In this document: piece after piece, positions 8,711-17,306 of the stretch
How positions within the stretch are numbered: the first letter of the stretch is position 1
How the letters are laid out: every line of letters starts with the position of its first letter
NCBI GenBank assembly: GCA_946567425.1
Contig: CAMNXF010000010.1
Span: 1-64,000, forward strand
DNA: 64,000 bases
Reading direction: 5' to 3'
DNA from: an uncultured Clostridia bacterium
GTDB lineage: Bacteria > Bacillota > Clostridia > Oscillospirales > Ruminococcaceae
Made by a program: the position numbers and the translations under genes
Notes under the pieces: model-generated
Seen by the model: only the letters and a program-made list of their open reading frames with translations
What the model was told of the DNA's origin: nothing
The model's database searches: none

Positions 8711-9721
8711 TCAAATTCTCTTTACAAGAAATTCCAGAATATCGTTCATTACCTCATCGCGGTTAAGCTCGAAGATCAGCTCGTGGCGAGCCTCGCGGTA
8801 GATACGCAGATTAACGTCGCAGCCGTGTTCGAGGTACTTCGCGACGGCGCTGCGTACTCCGTTTCCGTATTCGCCGATAGGGTCCATGCCGCCGCTCATG
8901 AACAGCATGGGCAGGTCGGTCGGGGTATTCTCGATAACGGGCTTGCTGTTCGCGCACATCAGCGCGTTCAACAAATCGCGGAATCCCGCTATCGTGAACG
9001 TGAAGTTGCACTTGGGGTCGGCGCAGTACTTGTCGACATTCGCGTCGTCGCGCGAGAGCCAGTCGTTGGGCGTGCGGCGGTTTTCCGTGCGGAGGTTGAA
9101 CATTCCGAAAACCACCTTTGCGCCGAACTCGTGACGGTACAGATCGCCGTGATTGCGCGCTATCAGATCCATTGCGCGGCGCAAAGGCGCGGAGCCCGTA
9201 ATGCCGCCCGCCGTTCCCATAATTATCGCGCCGTTCCAGCGGTCGCCGCCCGAAAGCACTTTGTATTCTCCGCAGTCGCCGCAAAGCGCGTCGTCGGCAT
9301 TGCCACAGTTTGCACAGTCCTCGGGAACAGCAACGCTGCAATATTTCGAGAGGTAAATTCTCGCCATAAAGCTGCCCATGCTGTGCCCCATAAGGAAGTG
9401 CGGGATATCGGGGAACTTCTTTTCGAGGACGGTTTTCATTCTGTGCAGATCACGCACCATGTTCACATAACCGCGCTCCGCGCCGAAATAGCCGAGCATA
9501 TTCTCGCCGCGAACCGAGTTGCCGTGACCGATGTGGTCGTTCCCCGCGAACGCAATGTCGTTGTCGCAGAGGAACCTCGAAAAATCCTCATAACGCTCGA
9601 TATACTCGCACATGCCGTGCGACAGCATAAGCACCGCTTTCGGCTTCTCGGGGGTATAGATGTAAAAATGCACGTCGCAAAGTCCGCTCGTGCTCGGAAA
9701 TGTTCCTGTGATCTTTTTCAT
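8711..9721 (-). CDS. Alpha/beta hydrolase (monoacylglycerol lipase type) with a four-cysteine insert
   Basis: 336 residues. The hydrolase-4 / lysophospholipase pattern is clear: oxyanion stretch LMLSHGMCEYIERY near 31, nucleophile elbow GHSMG with Ser114, acid loop MSGGMDPIGEYG, and catalytic His in EARHELIFE near the end. It would hydrolyse a lipid or other ester in the cytoplasm (no signal peptide). After the first helix following the nucleophile, in the cap region, it has an insert with Cys136-x2-Cys139-x7-Cys147-x2-Cys150, which looks like a small metal knuckle and is not usual for the family. The ribosome site is AAGGAG. It is convergent with the GH130 gene. Confidence 0.85.
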   Translation of the reverse strand: MKKITGTFPSTSGLCDVHFYIYTPEKPKAVLMLSHGMCEYIERYEDFSRFLCDNDIAFAGNDHIGHGNSVRGENMLGYFGAERGYVNMVRDLHRMKTVLEKKFPDIPHFLMGHSMGSFMARIYLSKYCSVAVPEDCANCGNADDALCGDCGEYKVLSGGDRWNGAIIMGTAGGITGSAPLRRAMDLIARNHGDLYRHEFGAKVVFGMFNLRTENRRTPNDWLSRDDANVDKYCADPKCNFTFTIAGFRDLLNALMCANSKPVIENTPTDLPMLFMSGGMDPIGEYGNGVRSAVAKYLEHGCDVNLRIYREARHELIFELNRDEVMNDILEFLVKRI

Positions 9722-9804
9722 ATAAAATCTCCTTATCGTATAATTTTATAGTTTAATAACCAATAGTAAAGGTTATTATTTGCCTTTGCAGCAGATTTAT
9801 GCCG

Positions 9805-10335
9805 TTATAGCTTGCGCTCAAGCTGACAGTCAAACGGTTCGGCGCGAACGTGCTCCTCGTTGTAAACCTCGGCCTCAACGCAGCCCATTGCTTTGTAGAA
9901 CGCTTGACTTTCCACCGCCGAATGCGCCGAAATGTACAGCTTCTCTGCGCCGTGCTCACGCGCCCAATCGCATGCTTTCGTGAACAGCTCGCGTCCTATG
10001 CCGCTCCCGCGCATATCCGCAGATACGTGGATACTTGTCAAGTCAAGGTACTTCTGTACGCCGCCGAATAATTGCGGCTCGACAGACGCAAAGCCTTTCA
10101 GCACATTGTCCGAGAATGCTCCGTACACTACGCCGCCTGTTGAAACGGTGTTTTTTAAGCACTTTATTCCGAACGCATAATCATCCTCGCTCCAGTCGTC
10201 AATAAACGGATCGCTTTTGATAACCCATTTGCCGTCAATCTTCCGCCAGCAATCGTTGACGACTTGTCGGCGGATAAAGCCGGAAAATAACTCTCTGTCG
10301 ATTTCCGTCGCATTCAATTCTCTGTATTTCACCAT
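9805..10335 (-). CDS. GNAT family N-acetyltransferase
   Basis: 176 residues with the GNAT core: LDLTSIHVSADMRGSGIG forms beta-4 and the acetyl-CoA pyrophosphate loop (R-G-S-G-I-G), followed by ELFTKACDWAREHGAEKLYIS and the closing AFYKAMGCVEAE. It transfers an acetyl group from acetyl-CoA to an unknown amine. It starts 5 nt after the stop of the gene at 10340-10819 and is the last of a tight minus-strand run that begins with the FAD dehydrogenase. Confidence 0.85.
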   Translation of the reverse strand: MVKYRELNATEIDRELFSGFIRRQVVNDCWRKIDGKWVIKSDPFIDDWSEDDYAFGIKCLKNTVSTGGVVYGAFSDNVLKGFASVEPQLFGGVQKYLDLTSIHVSADMRGSGIGRELFTKACDWAREHGAEKLYISAHSAVESQAFYKAMGCVEAEVYNEEHVRAEPFDCQLERKL

Positions 10336-10339
10336 AATA

Positions 10340-10819
10340 TCAATCCTGTGGATTTATTTCGATACCCCAACCCTCCAGTTTGCGCAGAAGCTCCTCGGGC
10401 GGGTCAAGGTACATATTAAACGTAAAGCCCTTTAAATTCGGGAATTGCCCGATCTCGCGCTCGCTTATATCGGTAACGGCGAACATCGCGCCGTCGTCGT
10501 ATTTTTCCCAGTCGAGCCACTGCGGATTTATGTTGCCGTATACGTTCATTTCCTCGCCCGTGTACAGATAGCGTATTTTCGGGGCGAGTGAACGCGGTAT
10601 TTTCAGCTCCGTAAAGAATTTTGTGCCGCGCTCGATATACTCCTCCAGACGTCTCAGCGACTCCTCCTCGGAAACGGTCGCGAAGTCCGACCTGTACCGC
10701 TCGAAGAACTCGTCCGCGGCATTGTACGGCTCACCGAGGAGCTTCAGCTGATACATCAGCACCTCGATGACCGTCAGTTTGAACGTCAGATTATCAAACA
10801 CAAGGAACTCACTTTCCAC
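10340..10819 (-). CDS. DUF6892-like protein of unknown function
   Basis: 159 residues, soluble, acidic, no signal peptide. The start FLVFDNLTFKLTVIEVLMYQ and the later NVYGNINPQWLDWEKYDD resemble the uncharacterised DUF6892 family, which often sits in variable regions beside toxin-immunity genes; the assignment is from memory and moderate. It overlaps the start of the next downstream gene's operon partner: its own ATG lies 11 nt inside the end of trmB, so the two are translationally coupled. Confidence 0.6.
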   Translation of the reverse strand: MESEFLVFDNLTFKLTVIEVLMYQLKLLGEPYNAADEFFERYRSDFATVSEEESLRRLEEYIERGTKFFTELKIPRSLAPKIRYLYTGEEMNVYGNINPQWLDWEKYDDGAMFAVTDISEREIGQFPNLKGFTFNMYLDPPEELLRKLEGWGIEINPQD

Positions 10820-11498
10820 TTTCAGAACCTCCGTTGACCGCCTCCAGCCGATAAATAGGCTGCCCCATATCGCTGAAACGCTTTTCGTATTCGGTAATTA
10901 TATTCCCCTCAAAGCCGCTGTTATGCAGATCGAGCGAGATATTTTTCATCGGAAATCCGCATTGCGAAAATTGCTCTATTGAAAATTCAAAGAAATGTAT
11001 ATTATCGGTTTTCTGGTGAATTTCCGCGCCGTCCTTGAGCACGCGGCGGTATATCTCCAGAAACCGCGCGTGGGTCAGACGGTGGTTCGCGTACTGCTTT
11101 TTCGGGAACGGACAACTGAAATTCAAAAACAGCCGATCGACCGTATGTTCGTGAAATAAGTGGTCCAGGTATTCCGCCTGCCCCATACAAAAGCGCAGAT
11201 TGGGCAATTGCAGCCGTATTTCCTCCTCCGCACCCGTAACGAGCACGTTCGGCGTTTTCTCGATAGCGATAAGGTTTATGTCGGGGTTGCGCTTGGCAAA
11301 CTCCACCGCGAACCCGCCCTTTCCGCAGCCAATTTCAAGGTACAGCGGCTTGCCGTTCCCGAACGTTTTCTCGGAGCTTACGAAGTGCTCCTCCGAGAGC
11401 GGATCGTCCGCGTGCTCGTTCTGGCACTGCATATACAGCATGACGGGGCTGCACGCGGCAAGCCGCTCGTCAAGGTTCTTTTTTCGTCTCATTCGCAT
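10809..11498 (-). CDS. trmB: tRNA (guanine-N7)-methyltransferase
   Basis: 229 residues, the usual length. The SAM-binding LYLEIGCGKGGFAVEFAKR (about residues 53-71), NLIAIEKTPNVL, and FLNFSCPFPKKQYANHRLTH (the D-PWPK-like signature, here with Asn for the usual Asp) identify TrmB. It methylates G46 in the variable loop of tRNAs. Its start overlaps the 3' end of the preceding membrane-protein gene by 29 nt, and its end overlaps the following gene by 11 nt, so it is inside an operon. The Asp-to-Asn change in the signature motif is worth noting. Confidence 0.9.
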   Translation of the reverse strand: MRMRRKKNLDERLAACSPVMLYMQCQNEHADDPLSEEHFVSSEKTFGNGKPLYLEIGCGKGGFAVEFAKRNPDINLIAIEKTPNVLVTGAEEEIRLQLPNLRFCMGQAEYLDHLFHEHTVDRLFLNFSCPFPKKQYANHRLTHARFLEIYRRVLKDGAEIHQKTDNIHFFEFSIEQFSQCGFPMKNISLDLHNSGFEGNIITEYEKRFSDMGQPIYRLEAVNGGSESGK

Positions 11499-12045
11499 AG
11501 TATTCGTCTCCCGAAATTATATCCTGATTTTTTTCCTTTTCCTCGGGCATATTCATCACCAGTATCCAGAACGGCGTGTCCTGAGGGGGATTTTTGCCGT
11601 AAGCTCCGCTGAAAGCGTAGTAGCGCACTATATCCCTGTATTTCGTGTGTATCGTCACCTTGTGTCCGCAGTTGAACGGATAAAACGCGATCCATATAAC
11701 AAACGGCTCAAAGGTAACGCCTGTTGTTTCGCTGTAATAAAAGTATTCAGCGCCCTTTTTGCGGTAAACCGTGAGCTTTTCGCCGTCGGCTTCGTAACGG
11801 CAGGCTCTGCCTGTTCTTCCCACGAGGAACAAAAACTCCGCGGGAAGTCCTGCAAGGAGGGCGGCAAGCAGCGCGAGCAGCCGAAAACCGTCGCTTACGC
11901 TCACGATCAGAATAAAAACGACGACCGCAAGCACAAGGAAGATCACGGCGGGCGCGACCCACCAATACGGTTTGTCGGCAATAAGGTTCATTGTGCCGCT
12001 TTTGGAGATAGTAACGCGCCGAGCTTCGGTTGGTGTTACGTTCAT
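11470..12045 (-). CDS. Membrane protein with two N-terminal transmembrane helices, unknown
   Basis: 191 residues. I place the start at ATG 12045 rather than further upstream because this ATG overlaps the TGA of the FAD gene (ATGA), a classic coupled start. Two adjacent hydrophobic helices (about residues 28-49 and 52-71) are followed by a soluble PH-like beta-rich domain (RYEADGEKLTVYRKKGAEY) and a charged tail. This resembles small bacterial PH-domain membrane proteins, but I would not name a family. It overlaps trmB by 29 nt. Confidence 0.65.
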   Translation of the reverse strand: MNVTPTEARRVTISKSGTMNLIADKPYWWVAPAVIFLVLAVVVFILIVSVSDGFRLLALLAALLAGLPAEFLFLVGRTGRACRYEADGEKLTVYRKKGAEYFYYSETTGVTFEPFVIWIAFYPFNCGHKVTIHTKYRDIVRYYAFSGAYGKNPPQDTPFWILVMNMPEEKEKNQDIISGDEYYANETKKEP

Positions 12046-13421
12046 TCTGAAAGCTCCCTTCCCATAAGCACGCCCATTATGGACGCCATCATCAGCCCTC
12101 TCGTCCAGCCGCTCGAATCGCCGAGACAATGCAGTCCCTTAATGTTTGTGTTAAAATGCTCGTCCATTTTTATGCGGTTGCTGTAAAATTTCAGCTCGGG
12201 GGAGTACAGAAGCGTCTCGCGGCTCGCGAAGCCCGGAACGACGTCGTCCACCGCCTTGATGAAGTTGATGATGTTCGTCATCGTGCGGTAAGGTATCGCA
12301 GCCGTAATGTCGCCCGCAACCGCGTCGGGGAGTGAGGGCTTGACGTTCGAGAACGACAGCTCCTTTTCCCATGTGCGCTTGCCGTCGAGAATATCGCCGT
12401 AGCGCTGCACGAGAATATGTCCGTTGCCCAGCATATTCGCAAGCTCGCCGACCTTTTTCGCGTACTCAATCGGCTGATTGAACGGCACGCTGAAATTATG
12501 CGAGCAGAGTATCGCAAGATTGGTATTGTCGCTCTTTATGTTCTTATAGGAGTGACCGTTTACGACCGCAAGCCCGTCGTCATAGTTCTCCTGTGCGACA
12601 AAGCCGCCCGGGTTCTGGCAGAACGTCCGCACCTTGTTGCGGAACGGCGCGGGGTAGCCGATGAGCTTGCTTTCGTACAGCACCTCGTTGACTTCCTCCA
12701 TGACCTCGTTGCGCACCTCGACGCGCACGCCGATGTCGACCGTTCCGGGACGGTGCCCGATACCGTGAGCTACGCAGATCTTCTCCAGCCAGTCCGCGCC
12801 TTTTCTTCCGGCTGCGATAACCGTCTCGTTTCCGCTTATCGCGTTCCCCGAACAGAAAACGCCCTTGCAGACGCCGTCCTCGACGATAATATCGTCGCAA
12901 GCCGTGTTGAACATTATCTCCACGCCGCTGTCAAGCAGATGCTTTTCAATGCGCGCGTAGAGCTGTTGAGCCATTTCCGTTCCCAGATGACGGATAGGGC
13001 AGTCCACCAGCTTAAGGCTCGCGTTTATCGCTTTTTTGCGTATTTCGCGGATCTTGTCGGGGTTGGAAATTCCCTCCACGTGCTCGTCCGCGCCAAATTC
13101 CAGATAGATATTGTCGGTGTAGGCGATCGTTTCCTGCGCCGTCTGTTCGCCGATAAGCTCGGGGAGCGTGCCGCCGACCTCACAGGACAGCGAGAGCTTG
13201 CCGTCCGAGAACGCCCCCGCGCCCGAAAATCCCGTCGTTATATGGCAGTCAGGTTTGCAGTTCATGCATTTTCCCGTCTGCGATTTCGGACAGTGCCGCT
13301 TTTCCACGGGCTGACCCTTTTCGATTATCAGTATCTTTTTCTTTGAGCCTCGCCGCAGCATTTCCACGGCGGTAAAAATGCCCGCAGGACCCGCGCCGAT
13401 TATTATCACATCATAATTCAT
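12042..13421 (-). CDS. FAD-dependent dehydrogenase (COG2509 type)
   Basis: 459 residues. An N-terminal dinucleotide fold is clear (VIIIGAGPAGIFTAVEML) and a C-terminal FAD contact follows (GLHCLGDSSGWTRGLMMAS). Between them are CPKSQTGKCMNC, TTGFSGAGAFSDGKLSLS and QNPGGFVAQENYD, hallmarks of a widespread uncharacterised flavoprotein family in anaerobes. It is a cytoplasmic oxidoreductase of unknown substrate. The cysteine cluster at about 44-60 is a family trait. It is the first gene of a minus-strand operon with its own promoter (13468-13496). Confidence 0.85.
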   Translation of the reverse strand: MNYDVIIIGAGPAGIFTAVEMLRRGSKKKILIIEKGQPVEKRHCPKSQTGKCMNCKPDCHITTGFSGAGAFSDGKLSLSCEVGGTLPELIGEQTAQETIAYTDNIYLEFGADEHVEGISNPDKIREIRKKAINASLKLVDCPIRHLGTEMAQQLYARIEKHLLDSGVEIMFNTACDDIIVEDGVCKGVFCSGNAISGNETVIAAGRKGADWLEKICVAHGIGHRPGTVDIGVRVEVRNEVMEEVNEVLYESKLIGYPAPFRNKVRTFCQNPGGFVAQENYDDGLAVVNGHSYKNIKSDNTNLAILCSHNFSVPFNQPIEYAKKVGELANMLGNGHILVQRYGDILDGKRTWEKELSFSNVKPSLPDAVAGDITAAIPYRTMTNIINFIKAVDDVVPGFASRETLLYSPELKFYSNRIKMDEHFNTNIKGLHCLGDSSGWTRGLMMASIMGVLMGRELSE

Positions 13422-13467
13422 AAAATCATCCTTTATTGCGCATTTGTATATAATTCACCATAATACT

Positions 13468-13496
13468 AATTTACCATAAATTTCGGAATTTGTCAA
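13468..13496 (-). promoter_or_regulatory. Promoter of the FAD dehydrogenase-trmB operon
   Basis: On the minus strand, TTGACA (13491-13496), a 17-nt spacer and TAAATT (13468-13473), about 45 nt before the ATG at 13421. Confidence 0.7.
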
Positions 13497-13572
13497 TATT
13501 TTAAAGTTATTTTATTCCGGAACGTCTCATATATTTTAACAAAAATACTTGTGAAAAGCAAAGGAGCAGACG

Positions 13573-14262
13573 ATGGAAAATATTGTAAACATATCCCGCA
13601 ACCACGGAGCGCTTCCGCGTGATAATTCGGACTACGAGGAATTGCAGATAACGGATGGAGTTTCCGAGGAATACGAGTCGCCCGCGGAGCCCGCCGCCGA
13701 AACGGACAAGCAGGAAGAAACGCTTGTCTACACGCACGTTCGATCGCCCGAGCTTCACCGCAGCGGAACGCGTATCCTTATGGGGCTCACGGCGGTATGC
13801 GGAGCGGTCTCGGGCGCGGTCATGGCATTTTCGGGGAATGTCGACCCTGCGGCTTATGAAATGCTGTCCAAATCGCTTGTCGGGGAGTTCGGCGAGATCT
13901 TTCTGCGCAGCGTAATTATCGGCGCGGCGTTTCTGGCAGCGGAGTTTGTACTCGGATTTTTCGCGCTTGGCGATTGGTTTGTATGGATACTGCCGCTGTG
14001 CTATTCCATGGGCACGGCGCTAAGGGTCGCCGTTTCGGGAACCGGCGTGCTGCTGCCGTCCGCGGCGGCGGGAGTGTGCGCGGCAGCGTTCGCGGCGGCG
14101 ACCTCGGCGGCGTTTTCGCAGACGCTTCTGCGGCTGTCGAAGGGCGGCACGGTGTATTTTGATTTCTCGCCGATAAGGAATTACGCGCTCGCGTTTACGG
14201 GTTACACGGTAATTATCGCGGCAGCAGCCGTTTACGAGGGCGTTGCCCTTAATTGGACGTAA
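13573..14262 (+). CDS. Integral membrane protein, unknown
   Basis: 229 residues with an AAGGAG-type ribosome site. The first 65 residues are polar and acidic. About five hydrophobic segments follow between 68 and 225 (for example GLTAVCGAVSGAVMAFSG and IFLRSVIIGAAFLAAEFVLG). The middle (LGDWFVWILPLCYSMGTALR) faintly recalls SpoIIM-type stage II sporulation membrane proteins, but this is a weak resemblance. It is a single gene, convergent with the GH35 gene. Confidence 0.6.
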   Translation: MENIVNISRNHGALPRDNSDYEELQITDGVSEEYESPAEPAAETDKQEETLVYTHVRSPELHRSGTRILMGLTAVCGAVSGAVMAFSGNVDPAAYEMLSKSLVGEFGEIFLRSVIIGAAFLAAEFVLGFFALGDWFVWILPLCYSMGTALRVAVSGTGVLLPSAAAGVCAAAFAAATSAAFSQTLLRLSKGGTVYFDFSPIRNYALAFTGYTVIIAAAAVYEGVALNWT

Positions 14263-14271
14263 CAACTCAAC

Positions 14272-14300
14272 AAAAAAACGCCGGACAAAAAGCCCGACGC
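14272..14300 (-). terminator. Terminator of the GH35 gene
   Basis: On the minus strand GCGTCGGGC pairs with GTCCGGCGT (9 bp including three G-U pairs, 5-nt loop), followed by seven T (14278-14272). It lies just after the GH35 stop codon. Confidence 0.75.
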
Positions 14301-14308
14301 TCGCCAAA

Positions 14309-16042
14309 TTATAAAAGCGGAGTATCGGAAAGCGTTATTTTTTCCGCCGCCTTACCCGTGGTTTCAAAAATGACGATAACATTTTTCCCCTTTTTAAGCA
14401 GCGGCGCTGGCACATACAGCCGCCGCTGCGGACCGATCTCCCAGAACCGCCCGAGATTGAACCCGTTGACAAACGCGCATCCGCGTCCGAAGCCCTCCGT
14501 ATCAAGAAACGTATCGCCGAGGTCGTCAACGTCAAATTCAAAATGGTAAAACGCGGGAGCGCCCTCGCGGTGCACGCCGTCGAATTTGAGCGCGGAGATC
14601 TGCGTTTCGTCCAACGGCAGCGGAAATATCTCATAGCCGAAGCAGCGGCGGTCGTTGATCTTCACGCCGCCCAAGATACCCTTGCGCTGATTTTCAAGGT
14701 TCGTACCGAAATTCTCACGCCCGATATTCTCGCAAAGCAGATCCGCAGTGCCGCACGAAACAGTCTTTTCGGGTTCGTATTTCTGATAAAGCATGTCGCC
14801 CTCAGCGTCGAAAAGCCGCTCCCCGTCGGCAAAGCATATCACTCTGTCGGCGGCGTTCTCAATGCAAATTCCGTTTATCTCCTCATTAACGTGAAGCCGA
14901 TAGAGAATATACCCGTAGTTCTGTCCGATCTCCTCCATGGAAAGCGGATACGGCGAACGAACAGGCGCGGAAATTTTCTCGATAACTGAGAACAGATCAA
15001 CGCTGCCCGAACAAGCTGTCTTTCCGTATTCTTTGCGCCGAATTTCCGTGGAAAGCGGTATCTGCTCAAAGCTGCGGTATTTCGAGATAACGCTTCTGAA
15101 CCGCTCGTACTTTTCGGTGCTCCTCCCGTCCTCTGTAAGCGGCGCGTCGTAGTCGTAGGAGGTAACGTCGGCGGTCCTGTTTCCGCAGTTCCGACCGCTC
15201 ATAAACCCGAAGTTTGTACCGCCCTCGAACATATAAAAATTCACGCTGCCGCGTTTCAGCAGCTTGTCAAGCTCCGCTGCCGCTTTCTCGGGAGCGGTAA
15301 TATGGTGCTCCTCGCCCCACGCGTCAAACCACCCGTCCCAGAATTCCATACACATAAGCGGCTTGTCGTCGCCGATAATTTTCTTCATCTGCGCGAACTG
15401 CCATTCCGCGCCCGAGCCGAAATTTCCCGCGGCAAGCGCTCCCCCAACCATTCCCGACCTGAAAACGGTTTCGCTCCAAGGACCGTCCGACGTCGCGAAC
15501 GGCACGGTTATCCCGAAGGAGCGCATAGTATCGCTCAGAAACTCCAAGTACGCCGTATCGTTTCCGTAGTACCCGTACTCGTTTTCGATCTGCATTAAAA
15601 TGATATTTCCGCCCCTGTCGATCTGATACGGTGCAAGTCGGGGCATAAGTTCGCGGTAGTACTCATAAACCGCATCCAGATACGGCTTGTAGGAGCAGCG
15701 CAGCCGCATTCCCCTGTCCGCGAGCAGCCACGCAGGAAGCCCGCCGAATTCCCATTCCGCGCAGATATACGGCGACGGACGGACGATCATATACAGCCCC
15801 AGCTCCTTTGCCGTCTCAATGAAACGGCAAACGTCGCGCATACCCTCCCAAAGGAATTTCCCGCGCTTCGGCTCGTGAAAGTTCCACGGGATATAGGTCT
15901 CAACGGTATTGCAGCCCATATTGACGAGCTTTTCCAGACGGTCGCGCCAATATTCGTGAACAATGCGGAAATAATGCACCGCTCCCGAAATGATTTGAAA
16001 CGGTTTGCCGTCAAGATAAAATTTGTCTTTGATTTCAAACAT
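14309..16042 (-). CDS. GH35 beta-galactosidase
   Basis: 577 residues. The GH35 barrel fills the first 320: ISGAVHYFRI, WNFHEPKRGKF, LYMIVRPSPYICAEWEFGG, MQIENEYG with the acid/base Glu155, and LMCMEFWDGWF with the nucleophile Glu233. C-terminal jelly-roll domains follow, ending with NGFNLGRFWEIGPQRRLY. It removes beta-galactosyl residues; there is no signal peptide, so it is cytoplasmic. I start at ATG 16042 (GGGGG ribosome site) rather than at upstream ATGs, because the promoter lies at 16074-16102, too close to the upstream starts. It is divergent from a LacI regulator, its likely controller. Confidence 0.9.
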   Translation of the reverse strand: MFEIKDKFYLDGKPFQIISGAVHYFRIVHEYWRDRLEKLVNMGCNTVETYIPWNFHEPKRGKFLWEGMRDVCRFIETAKELGLYMIVRPSPYICAEWEFGGLPAWLLADRGMRLRCSYKPYLDAVYEYYRELMPRLAPYQIDRGGNIILMQIENEYGYYGNDTAYLEFLSDTMRSFGITVPFATSDGPWSETVFRSGMVGGALAAGNFGSGAEWQFAQMKKIIGDDKPLMCMEFWDGWFDAWGEEHHITAPEKAAAELDKLLKRGSVNFYMFEGGTNFGFMSGRNCGNRTADVTSYDYDAPLTEDGRSTEKYERFRSVISKYRSFEQIPLSTEIRRKEYGKTACSGSVDLFSVIEKISAPVRSPYPLSMEEIGQNYGYILYRLHVNEEINGICIENAADRVICFADGERLFDAEGDMLYQKYEPEKTVSCGTADLLCENIGRENFGTNLENQRKGILGGVKINDRRCFGYEIFPLPLDETQISALKFDGVHREGAPAFYHFEFDVDDLGDTFLDTEGFGRGCAFVNGFNLGRFWEIGPQRRLYVPAPLLKKGKNVIVIFETTGKAAEKITLSDTPLL

Positions 16043-16073
16043 AGAGAACCCCCGAAAGAATTTCATTGCTGTA

Positions 16074-16102
16074 ATAATATCACAATTCCGCTTAAAAGTC
16101 AA
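16074..16102 (-). promoter_or_regulatory. Promoter of the GH35 gene
   Basis: On the minus strand, TTGACT (16097-16102), a 17-nt spacer and TATTAT (16074-16079), 32 nt before the chosen ATG. It points away from the LacI promoter about 100 nt to the right. Confidence 0.8.
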
Positions 16103-16195
16103 CACAAAAACAGAACGCGGAAAAGCACTCTTCGAAAAAAATAACAAAAATCCACGATTTCAAAATTACAGGCAATTCTTTGTGCAACTTGCCTA

Positions 16196-16224
16196 TTGAA
16201 AACGTTTTAATTTTGTAGTATTAT
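16196..16224 (+). promoter_or_regulatory. LacI gene promoter with an overlapping operator palindrome
   Basis: TTGAAA (16196-16201), a 17-nt spacer and TATTAT (16219-16224). A perfect 10-bp palindrome, AAAACGTTTT at 16199-16208, overlaps the -35 box. Its central CG matches LacI-family operators, so the regulator encoded at 16311 probably represses itself here. Confidence 0.75.
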
Positions 16225-16310
16225 ATATATTAAGAACAAAAGTTTTTAACCGCCGTTTTTCGACAAAGACGGTCAGAGTACCGTTGTTTTAAATCAAGGA
16301 GGTAAAACTT

Positions 16311-17306
16311 ATGAATATCACGATAAAGGACGTTGCAAAGGCGGCAAACGTGTCCGTCGCGACGGTATCGCGTGTGCTGAACAATAAGAACAACGTATCC
16401 GAGGAGGCTGTACAGGCGGTCAACCGCGCGGTCGAGGAGTTGGGATACAGCCCGAATTTTTTAGGGCGCGATCTGCGCAAAAGCGAGACCAAGCGCATTC
16501 TGGCGATAATCGGCTCGACCGAGCAGAGCTTTTACAGCGACGTTCTGCGCGGAATGCAGGACGCGGCATACGTTGACGGCTATGATATTCTGATAGCCAC
16601 CACCCGCAACGACCCCGAACACGAAATGCATCTGCTTGGAATGTTGTTTTCACGCGCGGTGGACGGAGTCGTGCTGCTCGCGCCCAAGCTCGACAGCAAG
16701 ACGATAAGCGACCTGTCAAAGCGTTACCGTATAGCGATCTGCTTGGAACGTCTGGACATCAATGACATTCTCTGCGTAACTATCGACAATGAACGCGCGG
16801 GCTTTGACGCGACGAGCTACCTTATCGGAAAAGGCAGACGGCGCATAGGGCTTATTACGACCGAAATACGCAGTCAGTCTTCGGTCGACCGCGAGAACGG
16901 CTATATGCGCGCGCTCAAGGCGGCGAATATCCCGTTCGACCCCGAGCTTGTGTACTATGGTGATTACGACGCGGACACAGGAACACGCGGCTGCGAGGAG
17001 CTTATGAGCCTCGCGAATAAGCCCGACGCTATCTTCTCGATCTCGGACACGATCTCGATAGGCGCAATGAACTACGCCGTCCAGCACGGAATAACAGTCG
17101 GCAAGGACCTGCTGTTCTTCGGCTTCGACAATATCGCCTATTCCCATATGTTTATCCCGCGTCTGTCGACGGTCGAGCAGCCGTGTTACCTGCAGGGCAA
17201 AACGGTTGTGGAAAAGCTCATCGCCAACATGAAAACGGACGAGCCGGACAAATCTACATATATGCTCCCCCACAGCCTTATTTTAAGGGAGTCAACGGGG
17301 GATTAA
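16311..17306 (+). CDS. LacI family transcriptional regulator
   Basis: 331 residues. The N-terminal helix-turn-helix and hinge are textbook (TIKDVAKAANVSVATVSRVL, residues 3-22), and the rest is a periplasmic-binding-like effector domain (SFYSDVLRGMQDAAYVDGYD, ITVGKDLLFFGFDN). It binds DNA as a dimer and responds to a sugar. AAGGAGG ribosome site. Divergent from the GH35 beta-galactosidase, which suggests control of galactoside use, possibly extending to the GH3 and GH130 genes. Its 3' end overlaps the convergent cca gene by 4 nt. Confidence 0.92.
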   Translation: MNITIKDVAKAANVSVATVSRVLNNKNNVSEEAVQAVNRAVEELGYSPNFLGRDLRKSETKRILAIIGSTEQSFYSDVLRGMQDAAYVDGYDILIATTRNDPEHEMHLLGMLFSRAVDGVVLLAPKLDSKTISDLSKRYRIAICLERLDINDILCVTIDNERAGFDATSYLIGKGRRRIGLITTEIRSQSSVDRENGYMRALKAANIPFDPELVYYGDYDADTGTRGCEELMSLANKPDAIFSISDTISIGAMNYAVQHGITVGKDLLFFGFDNIAYSHMFIPRLSTVEQPCYLQGKTVVEKLIANMKTDEPDKSTYMLPHSLILRESTGD

